Source: Desulfobulbus propionicus
GTDB lineage: Bacteria > Desulfobacterota > Desulfobulbia > Desulfobulbales > Desulfobulbaceae
DNA length: 64,000 nucleotides
NCBI GenBank assembly: GCA_002748755.1
Contig: PDTD01000011.1
Coordinates: 1 to 64,000, forward strand
Direction of reading: 5' to 3'
Numbering within the stretch: position 1 is the first letter of the stretch; every line of letters begins with the position of its first letter. A program made the position numbers and the translations under genes. Shown in pieces: positions 53,391 through 61,990 of the stretch. The notes under the pieces were generated by a model. The model saw only the letters and a list, made by a program, of their open reading frames with translations, was not told the DNA's origin and did no database searches.

Positions 53391-53699
53391 TTATTGTCCT
53401 GGCTTCAGGTATTTTTCAGCCTGTCGATAGATTTGATCGGCCAAGCCCAGGCTCTGTTTGCGGGCAATGGCAGTGGCAATCTCGGTATCCAGCATTTCCT
53501 GATACATCTTTTCGGCATTTGATTTGGTGATCAGATCGCTCGCACCCACGGTTTTACGCATGGACTTAAACATGGTATCGATAAAAATGGCCTCAAAGTC
53601 TTCACAGGTTTTTTTAAGCGCCTCTTTTTGGCGCCAAGAAGTCTGGGTGCTCTGCCCTGTCTGTTGCGTGGCCGAAACTGCGTCTGTCTTTGGGTGCAT
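53391..53699 (-). CDS. flgJ: rod-binding protein (FlgJ N-terminal domain only)
   Basis: A 102-residue protein with the FlgJ rod-cap helices (KKTCEDFEAIFIDTMFKSMRKTVG and AEKMYQEMLDTEIATAIARKQ, LGLADQIYRQ). The C-terminal muramidase domain found in enteric FlgJ is absent, as is usual in this group of bacteria; another enzyme must open the peptidoglycan. It follows flgI by 33 bases. Confidence 0.88.
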   Translation of the reverse strand: MHPKTDAVSATQQTGQSTQTSWRQKEALKKTCEDFEAIFIDTMFKSMRKTVGASDLITKSNAEKMYQEMLDTEIATAIARKQSLGLADQIYRQAEKYLKPGQ

Positions 53700-53732
53700 G
53701 TTGTTGCTCCTTGTACCTTAAACCGTGAATGT

Positions 53733-54851
53733 CTACAATATAACCAACTCGCCTTGCAACGCTCCGGATGCCTTGATGGCCTGAAAAATAGCGATAAGAT
53801 CACGAGGAGTGGCACCAATGGCGTTCAAGGCATTGGCAATATCTTCAATACTGACCCCCATTTCGAGCACCACCAGTTTGCTCTCCTCCTCAATGGTTTC
53901 CATGGTGGTGACTGGGGCGCTGACAGTCTCACCTTCGGCCAGGGGATTGGGCTGGGATATTTTGAGAGATTCAGAGATAACGAGACTGAGATTGCCGTGG
54001 GAAACAGCCACAGTGGAGATACGGACATCCTGTCCCATGACAATGGTTCCGGTACGTTCATTGACCACAATACGGGCCGGGACGTCAGGCTCGATCTCAA
54101 TGTTTTCCATGGTTGCAATGAAATCCATCATTTGATAACCAACCGGCATACGGACCTGGACGGTTCCGGAATCCATGGACTTGGCGGTACCCTCTCCGAA
54201 AAACGTGTTGATTGCCTCTGTCATTCTGGCAACTGTGGTAAAATCGCTCTGCCGCAATTGATAGGTCAGTTGTCCAGAATCGGGCAACTGGAAGTTTACT
54301 CCGCGTTCTACAATGGCGCCTCCTGCAACGCGACCGGCTGTGGGAAAGTTTTTTTGCACTTTTGCAGCTTTGCCGCCAAAGGACAAACCGCCCACAGCAA
54401 GGGGACCCTGGGCAACAGCATAGGTTTTGCCGTCAGGCCCTTTCAGGGGGGTCATCAGCAGGTTGCCGCCGGCCAGGCTTGAGGCGTCACCAATGGAGGC
54501 CACGTGGATATCCAGGGGAGAACCGGGACGGATAAAGGGCGGCAGCTTGGCTGTGACCATCACCGCTGCGACGTTTTTGGTTTTCATCCCTTTAAAAATG
54601 TCGTCGTTGAGGGACATGCCCATTCGTCTGATCATGTTGACCATGGCCTGTTTGGTGAACACGGATTTGCCCATGTCATCCCCTGTCCCGTCCAGCCCGA
54701 TGACCAATCCATAGCCCATGAGCTGGTTGGTACGAACCCCCTCGATATCAGCCAGATCCTTGAGGCGGGCTGCATATCCAGGAGACAAGAGGCTGGAACA
54801 CAGGAAGGTCACGGTAACCAGAAAACCGGAAAGATTATGTACTCGTATCAC
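53733..54851 (-). CDS. flgI: flagellar P-ring protein FlgI
   Basis: A 372-residue periplasmic P-ring subunit: signal sequence VTVTFLCSSLLSPGYA, then ARLKDLADIEGVRTNQLMGYGLV, GLDGTGDD, and the C-terminal GVSIEDIANALNAIGATPRDLIAIFQAIKASGALQGELVI. The GTG start (54849-54851) has GGAGG upstream. It is 13 bases after flgH. Confidence 0.97.
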   Translation of the reverse strand: MIRVHNLSGFLVTVTFLCSSLLSPGYAARLKDLADIEGVRTNQLMGYGLVIGLDGTGDDMGKSVFTKQAMVNMIRRMGMSLNDDIFKGMKTKNVAAVMVTAKLPPFIRPGSPLDIHVASIGDASSLAGGNLLMTPLKGPDGKTYAVAQGPLAVGGLSFGGKAAKVQKNFPTAGRVAGGAIVERGVNFQLPDSGQLTYQLRQSDFTTVARMTEAINTFFGEGTAKSMDSGTVQVRMPVGYQMMDFIATMENIEIEPDVPARIVVNERTGTIVMGQDVRISTVAVSHGNLSLVISESLKISQPNPLAEGETVSAPVTTMETIEEESKLVVLEMGVSIEDIANALNAIGATPRDLIAIFQAIKASGALQGELVIL

Positions 54852-54864
54852 TTATTCCTCCCTG

Positions 54865-55587
54865 TCAGAACGGCCAGGTATTGTCGAATACTCGCATGAG
54901 CCAACCGGGTTTTTGTTTGTCTGAAACAGATCCTTTCCCTGTATAGGCGATCTGTGCGTTGAGGATTTTATCCGAGCTGACCGTGTTGTTGGCATCGATG
55001 TCATGGGAACGGACAATGCCGGTGAGGTAGATGATTTGGCTTTCGTGGTTCACCATGACTGATTTTCCACCGCGTATTTTCATGTTCCCATTGGGGTATA
55101 TTTCGATGACTTGGGTGGTTAGAGTGGCTGCCAGGTCTTCAGAACGAGTGGTCTTGCCAGAACCGGTGAATGAATTAGAAAGACTGGCACTCACCAGAGA
55201 GGACATGTCCAAGTTTTGATTTTTCTCAACAAGGGGGATTTCGTAGCCAAACAATGTGGGAATGCCTGCTGTCATATTGGCATCTCGACCGCTTTGGGTT
55301 GTGGCCTCTTTCGAGGCACTGGCGGTTTCGTTGATTAGCACGGTGACGATGTCACCCACTGCACGAGCCCTGATATCTCCCAGCCAGTTACCTTCGTCTC
55401 CTGTCCACAAAGAGCCCGGAGACATTGGGGTCAGTTCTGTGACCACGGGTTCCTCCAGTGGTTCGGGAACAGGCATCACCGCCTGTTCTTTGCTACTGCA
55501 GCCAGTGCACAGAAGCAGAGAGAGCACCGCAATTTTGGAATATCCGTTTGCGGGCCAGCGGCCCTTGGTTTTCTGCTCTTTTTGCAT
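54865..55587 (-). CDS. flgH: flagellar L-ring lipoprotein FlgH
   Basis: About 240 residues. A lipobox (LLLCTGC) marks an outer-membrane lipoprotein. SLWTGDEGNWLGDIRARAVGDIVTVLINE is the FlgH signature. The start ATG 55587 follows GGAG by eight bases; a TTG at 55593 is less likely. The presence of both rings shows the flagellum crosses a peptidoglycan layer and an outer membrane. Confidence 0.95.
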   Translation of the reverse strand: MQKEQKTKGRWPANGYSKIAVLSLLLCTGCSSKEQAVMPVPEPLEEPVVTELTPMSPGSLWTGDEGNWLGDIRARAVGDIVTVLINETASASKEATTQSGRDANMTAGIPTLFGYEIPLVEKNQNLDMSSLVSASLSNSFTGSGKTTRSEDLAATLTTQVIEIYPNGNMKIRGGKSVMVNHESQIIYLTGIVRSHDIDANNTVSSDKILNAQIAYTGKGSVSDKQKPGWLMRVFDNTWPF

Positions 55588-55589
55588 GG

Positions 55590-56567
55590 TCAAAACTCCA
55601 CTGTCACTATACCTGGACCCTGTATTCTGGCATAGATTAGTTTATTGGAATTGATGTTTTTTACCTTGATTATGTCGCCTTTGCCACCAGAAGACCTGGC
55701 CACTCCGTTGGTCGATAAACGCATTTTTCCCTTCTGGGCGATGATCTTGACATATTGACCTTCCCGCACCACAGGGGCTGGCGCACAATCCCCTTCTCGA
55801 AGCGGTCTCCCGGCGGAAAGGGTCCGTTTGGCGACCATACCGATCACCTGGTCGATTTTGGTATAGGGATGCTCAATGGGCAAGATATTTCTTGTGCGAA
55901 GCTCAAGGTGTTCTGCCAGTATTTCTTCACCTCTGCGGATGGTTTTCGTGGGAGAGACTATTTCCGAAAAAAGCTCCATTTTTCCACGCACGATGCAGTG
56001 TTGTACGGGTTTACCATCCACATGAAAAAAAATGGAAAACATCGAACTCTGCAACAGGTCTGATCTGGAAGGGGTGACTTGCCAACTCATTTTACCGTAG
56101 GGCAGGATCAGGCTGGAAGGTGCACGAAAGGAAGTAAAACGTATTTCTCCAGAAGGAAGGGCATCTGCCTGGCTTTCCAGGTATTTGGAAATAATTTGTT
56201 CCAGTTGTTCCCGCTCGATCACTCTGCCTTTTCTGAGTACGCTCACCACCGGACTACCCAGCCAATGGACATTTCGGGTTTCTGGTCGGTGGCGTAAGGC
56301 CGCGATTATGGATGCGGCCTGCAGTTGTTTGGATGTCCCGGGCGCAGGTGCCGAGCCCACCACCAGTTCACGCAGGGTCTTGGTACTGTCATCCTGGGGC
56401 TGTATTTGCGCAATATGGGCCAGGGTGAGCGTACTGTCCAGAACAAGGGCCTCCTCCACAAAGGTAGCCGTGGTCACAGCATATGACTGGGTCGCTGTAA
56501 GCACAAAAAAAGCGCAAAAGAGCAGGGCAGGAACCAATGGTATACCAATACGCCTGAGAGCCTTCAT
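55590..56567 (-). CDS. flgA: P-ring assembly chaperone FlgA
   Basis: A 325-residue periplasmic chaperone with a signal peptide (PLVPALLFCAFFVLTATQSYA) and the C-terminal SAF/FlgA fold (RGEEILAEHLELRTRNIL, AGRPLREGD, VKIIAQKGKMRLSTNG, and SNKLIYARIQGPGIVTVEF). It ends just before flgH and starts 6 bases after flgG. Confidence 0.93.
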   Translation of the reverse strand: MKALRRIGIPLVPALLFCAFFVLTATQSYAVTTATFVEEALVLDSTLTLAHIAQIQPQDDSTKTLRELVVGSAPAPGTSKQLQAASIIAALRHRPETRNVHWLGSPVVSVLRKGRVIEREQLEQIISKYLESQADALPSGEIRFTSFRAPSSLILPYGKMSWQVTPSRSDLLQSSMFSIFFHVDGKPVQHCIVRGKMELFSEIVSPTKTIRRGEEILAEHLELRTRNILPIEHPYTKIDQVIGMVAKRTLSAGRPLREGDCAPAPVVREGQYVKIIAQKGKMRLSTNGVARSSGGKGDIIKVKNINSNKLIYARIQGPGIVTVEF

Positions 56568-56573
56568 GGTTCG

Positions 56574-57356
56574 TTAGCCAAGCTGCACCACAGTCTGCAT
56601 CATCTCGTCGGATGTTGAGACCACATTGGAATTGATTTCAAAGGCCCTTTGGGTGGTGATCATCTGGGCCATTTCTTCGACCATGTTGACATTGGATTGT
56701 TCCACAAAGCCCTGTAAAAGGCTGCCGTACCCGTTATTTCCAGGAACACCGACAGCAGGCGTTCCAGAAGACTCCGTTTCCCGAAACAGATTGCGGCCAA
56801 CTGCCAGTAGTCCAGAATCATTGACGAAAATCGCAAGATCAATGTTGCCGATCTCGGTAGATTCCGTGTCGTCACCGATCAAGGCGCTGACCACGCCGGT
56901 CTCACTGATGGTGACCTGAACAGCATCCTGGGGAATAACTATTTCCGGTTGAATCGGGTACCCGTCGGAAGTGGTTATGCGACCATCTCCGTCAAGTTTC
57001 AGGTTACCGGCCCTGGTGTAGCCCACGTTACCGTCCGGCATGGAGACCTGAAGGAATCCTGCCCCTTCAATAGCTATGTCCAGTTCGTTACTTGTCTGCA
57101 CCAGGTCACCTTCGGTAAAAACCTTGCTGACTGCTGCCGGTTTGACGCCAAGGCCGACCTGTATGCCTGTGGGCGATCTGGTATCGGCTGAAGTGGGACT
57201 GCCTGGAACCTTCATAATCTGATAGAGCAGATCCTGGAAGTCCGCACGACTCCGTTTAAATCCTGAGGTGGAAACATTGGCCAGGTTGTTGGCAAGGACA
57301 TCCATGTTCAGGTTTTGAGCAGACATGCCGGTTACTGATGTCCATAGTGATCGCAT
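56574..57356 (-). CDS. flgG: distal rod protein FlgG
   Basis: A 260-residue axial protein: SLWTSVTGMSAQNLNMDVLANNLANVSTSGFKR, IQVGLGVKPAAV, and C-terminal EQSNVNMVEEMAQMITTQRAFEINSNVVSTSDEMMQTV. The start ATG 57356 has AGAGGA; upstream codons in the frame overlap the intergenic region after flgF and are not FlgG-like. Confidence 0.96.
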   Translation of the reverse strand: MRSLWTSVTGMSAQNLNMDVLANNLANVSTSGFKRSRADFQDLLYQIMKVPGSPTSADTRSPTGIQVGLGVKPAAVSKVFTEGDLVQTSNELDIAIEGAGFLQVSMPDGNVGYTRAGNLKLDGDGRITTSDGYPIQPEIVIPQDAVQVTISETGVVSALIGDDTESTEIGNIDLAIFVNDSGLLAVGRNLFRETESSGTPAVGVPGNNGYGSLLQGFVEQSNVNMVEEMAQMITTQRAFEINSNVVSTSDEMMQTVVQLG

Positions 57357-57432
57357 ACGTTCCTCTTTTTGTTTGTGTTCTGTTCCCCCTGGAGAGGGGA
57401 ACCGGGTAAACCGGTGTAATGAGTAGTTTGAG

Positions 57433-58167
57433 TTATCCGACGGAACCAAGCTCGTCCTGTTTATCTCCAAGAGTGGAGTATCTGTCCAGCACCTTGAGAT
57501 GCGCTTCGAATTTTCGTTGTGCACTGATCATGTGAGCCATCTCTTCCATCATGTTGACATTCGAGGTTTCCAGACTGCCTTGGGTGATCAGGGCATTATC
57601 ATCAGTTTGATCGCCGCCCTGTTGGAGTTGGAACCGGCTGTTTCCTACCTGTTTGAGTTGTCCTTTTTCCGCAACGGTGAAAACCTGCAGCCTTACCCCG
57701 CTGTCTACCCCGTCTACAGAAATCCCTCCGGCTTCGTTGATGAGGATAGTCTTTCCTCTTGCTTCGAGGAGTTGCAATGGCTGGTTGGAGCGGTCTAAGA
57801 CATTGCAACCGTCGGAGGTTTTCATCATGCCATCCTCATCCAGCATGAAGTGACCGGCCCTGGTATACATGACATCGTTACCTTTGCGGATTTTAAAAAA
57901 ACCATCGCCGTTGATAGCCACATCGAGGGAACGGCCGGTTTTCTGCATGGCACCTTGGCTGAAATCTGTTTCAATGGCACGAATACGAGCGTAATTAATA
58001 CCGTCTGCATGCGTGATCTGTTGGTTCCCGCGCAGGATGGCTTCAAAGCTGATTCTGTTTTTTTTGAACCCGGTTGTGTGTACGTTGGCCAGGTTGGCAG
58101 CAATGTTGCTCATGGCCTGTTCCCGCGACACCGCTCCACTCAGAGCACTATATTTTCCTGAGACCAT
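57433..58167 (-). CDS. flgF: proximal rod protein FlgF
   Basis: About 244 residues of the FlgF/FlgG/FlgE family: MVSGKYSALSGAVSREQAMSNIAANLANVHTTGFKKNR, then the rod domain and TSNVNMMEEMAHMISAQRKFEAHLKVLDRYS. The start ATG 58167 has AAAGGA. As the first gene of the flgFGAHI set it follows a repeat-bearing gap, so it probably starts its own transcript. Confidence 0.93.
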   Translation of the reverse strand: MVSGKYSALSGAVSREQAMSNIAANLANVHTTGFKKNRISFEAILRGNQQITHADGINYARIRAIETDFSQGAMQKTGRSLDVAINGDGFFKIRKGNDVMYTRAGHFMLDEDGMMKTSDGCNVLDRSNQPLQLLEARGKTILINEAGGISVDGVDSGVRLQVFTVAEKGQLKQVGNSRFQLQQGGDQTDDNALITQGSLETSNVNMMEEMAHMISAQRKFEAHLKVLDRYSTLGDKQDELGSVG

Positions 58168-58304
58168 GTTTTTCCTTTCTTTTTCCAAGGTATCTGTTTA
58201 TTGGGCATTTCCCACTCCGGTTGCCCCTGCTGGCAGGCTGACCGGAAAGCCGATACAGGGTCATATCTGTCTTTATTTTTCGGTCCTGTTGCTAAGATTC
58301 TTAA

Positions 58305-58475
58305 CCCGAATTTCTCAAGAATATTTTGGGTGTATTGAAAAATATAATATAAAAACAGTTAGTTAAAAATAATTGATTCGTGGCCAATGACTCCAGCATG
58401 TGCACCCAAGAACCGCATAATCGGCACCATCTTCGGCGGTGTTGTAACAGCACATTGGGGGGCTTCCGTGCCCGG
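58305..58475 (-). repeat. MITE-like dispersed repeat, copy 9 (short)
   Basis: End CCCGAATTTCTCAAGAATAT after TTAA; core GGCACCATCTTCGGCGGTG near 58422; other end CCGTGCCCGG before CTAAG. About 50 bases shorter than full copies, with the T-run side altered. TTAA and CTAA flanks fit a YTAR target. Confidence 0.6.
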
Positions 58476-58554
58476 CTAAGAATCTTTGCATTTGGCATTG
58501 CGCATCAGTGTTGGCCTTTCTGCCGCCTGGTTCTCCTGAAACGGACGGCCCTGC

Positions 58555-58971
58555 TCAAGCGCTGCGGCCTGATTGAGCCATGTTTTTCAGAGTGATCAAC
58601 TGGGTTACTTCGGTGATGGAAATATCCAGGATCCCGGCTATCTCTTCCGGCTGCATCCCCTGGGAAACCAATTTTGCCAGGATTGTATATTTTTCAGGCG
58701 TCCGGGTATGCGCGTGACACTGGGTGCGTATCCTGGGGATCTGTAATCCGGTGGTTAGGGAGGCTTTTTCCAAAGAGTGCTCAAAGGTTTTTTTGGGTGC
58801 AATGGCCTCTTCGGTCTCCAGCGCGCTGTCTATCTTTGTCAGTATTCTCTTGAGACGCTTGGCTGCAGGGTGTTGATGTCGGGTACGTACTTTGTGTGCC
58901 AGAAGAAAGGTGATCAGACTGAGGCAAAAACCCAATAGTGTGCTGCAAAGGACAAGTATCAAATCATACAT
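58555..58971 (-). CDS. membrane-anchored protein with HTH-like C-terminus, flagellar locus
   Basis: A 138-residue protein: a single transmembrane helix at the N-terminus (LILVLCSTLLGFCLSLITFLL), a basic linker, then a C-terminal helix-turn-helix-like segment (TILAKLVSQGMQPEEIAGIL, DISITEVTQLITL). No family was recognised with confidence; similar TM-plus-HTH proteins lie near fliA in other flagellar loci. GGGAGGG precedes the ATG. Right after fliA, but separated by a repeat half. Confidence 0.65.
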   Translation of the reverse strand: MYDLILVLCSTLLGFCLSLITFLLAHKVRTRHQHPAAKRLKRILTKIDSALETEEAIAPKKTFEHSLEKASLTTGLQIPRIRTQCHAHTRTPEKYTILAKLVSQGMQPEEIAGILDISITEVTQLITLKNMAQSGRSA

Positions 58972-59009
58972 CTGAACACCCTCCCCAGGCTTTTTTCATC
59001 AAGGTCGGA

Positions 59010-59082
59010 TTCTCACCGCTCACGGTCATCACATTCATCTGTTTTTTCTCAAATGAGACCCAATGGTCATGGAAAATTCGGT
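59010..59082 (+). repeat. MITE-like repeat, right half next to fliA
   Basis: CACCGCTCACGGTCATCACA, TTCATCTGTTTTTTCTCAAA, then TGAGACCCAATGGTCATG and GAAAATTCGG, ending at the bases that form the fliA stop codon (CTA on the plus strand at 59083-59085). Confidence 0.7.
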
Positions 59083-59814
59083 CTACTCGTACATCTCTGC
59101 ATTAATCAACTTGACCCGGAGTTTCAACAGGGCTTGGCTATGCAGTTGGGACACCCGCCCTTCGGATACACTGAGTACTTCGGCGATCTCCTTTTGGGTC
59201 AGTTCTTCGTAATAGTACAGTGCTATGACCACTCGCTCTTTTTCAGAGAGTTCCTCCAACACTTCGGCAAGGATATAGGTCATTTCCTGCTCTTCGATCA
59301 GCTCTGTGGGCGTCGGACCGTTGACATCTTCCAGGGAGTCGAGAAAGCTTCTCCCCTCTTCGCTGTGATCTAAGGTCTCGTGCAGACTGACGCATCCCAG
59401 GTGCGACACCTCTGTCAGGAGGCGTCTGTATTCGTCAAGGCTGAGGTGCATAGCCTCGGCCATCTCAATTTCTTCAGGCGAACGTCCAAGTTGCCTTTCC
59501 AGGTTGAGCATCGTTTGGGTGAGGTTGTTTTGCTTGTCGCGCATGGTGCGTGAAAACCAGTCCATTTTTCGCATTTCATCAAAAATCGCCCCGCGCATAC
59601 GATACTCGGCAAAGGTTTTGAACTGGACACCTTTTGCACTGTCAAACCTGTTTGCTGCATCAATGAGCCCCATCATGGCCGCACTGGTCATGTCGTCCCT
59701 GGTCATAAATGAGGGGACCTGTGGAACCATTCGCTGAACAAGGAGATCGACCAGGGGAAGATGGTCCTGGATCAGTTGTGAACGATTATCGAGTGGTGGT
59801 ACAGGTGGATACAT
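59083..59814 (-). CDS. fliA: flagellar sigma factor FliA (sigma-28)
   Basis: A 243-residue sigma-70-family protein: region 2 (VPSFMTRDDMTSAAMMGLIDAANRFD, FKTFAEYRMRGAIFDEMRKMD), region 3, and region 4 with the HTH YYEELTQKEIAEVLSVSEGRVSQLHSQALLKLR. It directs class-3 flagellar genes; candidate target promoters lie before flgKL and both flagellins. The TAG stop (59083-59085) is the flank of the repeat half downstream. Confidence 0.96.
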   Translation of the reverse strand: MYPPVPPLDNRSQLIQDHLPLVDLLVQRMVPQVPSFMTRDDMTSAAMMGLIDAANRFDSAKGVQFKTFAEYRMRGAIFDEMRKMDWFSRTMRDKQNNLTQTMLNLERQLGRSPEEIEMAEAMHLSLDEYRRLLTEVSHLGCVSLHETLDHSEEGRSFLDSLEDVNGPTPTELIEEQEMTYILAEVLEELSEKERVVIALYYYEELTQKEIAEVLSVSEGRVSQLHSQALLKLRVKLINAEMYE

Positions 59815-59835
59815 GGCCTGAGTACTCTAGGGAGA

Positions 59836-60741
59836 CTATTTGTTACCGAAATCAAGAAGCCTTTTCCAAAAAAACTGAACGGAACCCTTAGGTTCAAGAG
59901 ACTGGGGTTCTTGGATCATGGTTCGCGCCAGGGCTGCAAATGCGGCGCTTGTTTTTGACTCCGGGTACAGCTCAACAAGTACCTGTTGTTTGCGTATGGA
60001 GTCGATCATCAGTTTGTCGCGCGGAATGGAACCAATATAATCAATGGAGATATCAAGGTACCTGTTCGCGACCATGGTCAGTTTTCGATAGACGTCAAGT
60101 GCCTCTTCCTCGTTACGAATAAAGTTGACTATTAGGTTGAAGTGTTTTTCGTGATATTGATTGGAAAGCAGTTTCATGAGCGCATACGCATCTGTAATGG
60201 CCGTAGGCTCAGGCGATGTGACCACCAGTATTTCTTGCGCCGCTGTATTGAAATAGGTGACATTTTCAGAAATTCCAGCCTCGGTGTCGATGAGTACGAA
60301 ATCAAAGTCATTGTGCATTTTGTCCAGAGCTTCCAGCAGACGCATCTTTTCATGGGTGTCCAGGCGGGTGAAGCGCTGCACACCTGAACCCGCAGGCAGA
60401 ATTTTTATGCCTTGGGGACCCTCGACAAGAATGGCTCTTAGGTCCTGCTCGTCTGAGAAAAAATGGTTCAGGTTGTATTGGGGCGCAAGTCCGAATACAA
60501 CGTCGATATTGGCCAAACCAAGGTCTGCGTCAAGGATGAGAACACGCTTACCCATCCCGGCAAGCAGAACGGCCGTATTGGCCACGACAGCGGTTTTACC
60601 CACGCCGCCTTTGCCGCTGGTGACGGCAAAAACACGTGTTGCCGAAAAGGAGTGTTCCAGCGTGCCTGTTTCCGCTTCCTTGGGATTCATGGTTCGCAAG
60701 GTATCAGCTTGGTCTGAAATACGATTTGCATAATCAGCCAT
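59836..60741 (-). CDS. flhG: flagellar number regulator FlhG
   Basis: A 301-residue MinD-type ATPase with VTSGKGGVGKTAVVANTAV, LDADLGLANIDVVFG, FVLIDTEAGIS and VTSPEPTAITDAYALMK. With FlhF it sets number and site of flagella. It overlaps the flhF stop by 8 bases and is followed by fliA after 21, in the common flhFG-fliA order. Confidence 0.95.
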   Translation of the reverse strand: MADYANRISDQADTLRTMNPKEAETGTLEHSFSATRVFAVTSGKGGVGKTAVVANTAVLLAGMGKRVLILDADLGLANIDVVFGLAPQYNLNHFFSDEQDLRAILVEGPQGIKILPAGSGVQRFTRLDTHEKMRLLEALDKMHNDFDFVLIDTEAGISENVTYFNTAAQEILVVTSPEPTAITDAYALMKLLSNQYHEKHFNLIVNFIRNEEEALDVYRKLTMVANRYLDISIDYIGSIPRDKLMIDSIRKQQVLVELYPESKTSAAFAALARTMIQEPQSLEPKGSVQFFWKRLLDFGNK

Positions 60742-61990
60742 TCTTTTGGGTCCTGTGATCGTTCATGATATAGTCCGCCATGACCTTTGGGTTCGGGGAG
60801 ATGATGTCTTCCGGGACCCTCTGGCCGTTGGTGAGAAAAGAAATAGGGGTGTTGTTATGAATATGGGTATTGAGAATGACCCCTAAACGTTCGCATTCAT
60901 CGACCTTGCTGAAAATAAAGGTCTTAATGGGCAATATACTGAATTGTTTTATAATGTCCTGTATCTCGCGCTCTCTGGTTGTCGCTGAAAGTACGAGGTG
61001 GTGTTGGATATTGAACCTGGGACGCATGAAGGCTGCCATATCTTCGAGTTCCTGTCTGTTGCTGGGGCTGCGCCCAGCGGTATCAATCAGAATCAGATCA
61101 TAGTGCTCGAACCTGGCCAGGGCCTGTTCCAGTTCTTCCGGTTTCAGGACCACTGCTACCGGCAGCCCCATGATTTCACCATAGACCTTAAGCTGTTCAA
61201 CGGCTGCTATCCGAAAGGTATCAATGGTGATAAGAGCGATCTTGCCGCCAAACCTGCACAGGTAGTTTGCCGCCAGCTTGGCAATGGTGGTGGTCTTGCC
61301 AACCCCGGTGGGACCAATCAGGCTGAGGCGCTGCTGGCAGGGGGCCTTCTGTTGCAGTACTTTTTCGGTGGTCATCATATGGGCGATGGCGGCCCCTGCA
61401 AGAGATCGTATTGGAGAAGGTGATGTGCGGCTGGTATAGCCCAAACTCTCCCGGGCGTACCATGCTGCTCTCCCCGCTGCCGCTAGGTTGACGTCATAGG
61501 TCTGCAGCAACTGGATGATTTGGTCGTCTTCCTGACCAGTATCTGAGGAGAGAGGTTCTCGATAGGGAGGGGGGACCGGCTGCCGGTCCGGCTGGAGTTC
61601 AGCGATCTGCCTGCTCAGGGTTTTGATAATACCGCGAAGTTCTCCAAGCTCGTCCTGTACACCTTTGTCAAGTGGTGCCGTGGACGTGGAATCCGAGGTG
61701 ATGAGGGACTCATCTTCTTTCCAGAGTTTTTCATAGCTAAGAGACTCTTTGGGCACCGTAGGCCGAGGAGCATATTGTTGCGCGCTCCTTCGTTTGTTTT
61801 TCGGTGGTTTACTTGGTTTCCAGGACGTATCAATGGCTGCTGTAATTTCCAGGACAGGCTTGCTCATGAGGCCGAGTTTCCCTTGCCGAATGGTCTTGGT
61901 GGAAAGAATCAGGGCATCGGGACCAAAGGTCTCCTTTACTTTTTTCAGGCCTGATGCCATGTCTGGTGCTTCGAAAACCCTAACTTGCAT
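60734..61990 (-). CDS. flhF: flagellar SRP-like GTPase FlhF
   Basis: A 418-residue protein: an N-terminal B domain (VRVFEAPDMASGLKKVKETFGPDALILSTK), a linker, then the SRP-type NG domain with GPTGVGKTTTIAKLAA, ITIDTFRIAAVEQLKVY and LILIDTAGRSPSN, ATTRERE and FSKVDECERLGVIL. It recruits the first ring component to the pole. Overlaps flhA's stop by 11 bases. Confidence 0.95.
   Translation of the reverse strand: MQVRVFEAPDMASGLKKVKETFGPDALILSTKTIRQGKLGLMSKPVLEITAAIDTSWKPSKPPKNKRRSAQQYAPRPTVPKESLSYEKLWKEDESLITSDSTSTAPLDKGVQDELGELRGIIKTLSRQIAELQPDRQPVPPPYREPLSSDTGQEDDQIIQLLQTYDVNLAAAGRAAWYARESLGYTSRTSPSPIRSLAGAAIAHMMTTEKVLQQKAPCQQRLSLIGPTGVGKTTTIAKLAANYLCRFGGKIALITIDTFRIAAVEQLKVYGEIMGLPVAVVLKPEELEQALARFEHYDLILIDTAGRSPSNRQELEDMAAFMRPRFNIQHHLVLSATTREREIQDIIKQFSILPIKTFIFSKVDECERLGVILNTHIHNNTPISFLTNGQRVPEDIISPNPKVMADYIMNDHRTQKNG

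Noticed and set aside
58170-58300. Possible sigma-54 promoter (GG-N10-GC) upstream of flgF
   Set aside because: The match keeps only the GG and GC dinucleotides, so it is too weak to report.
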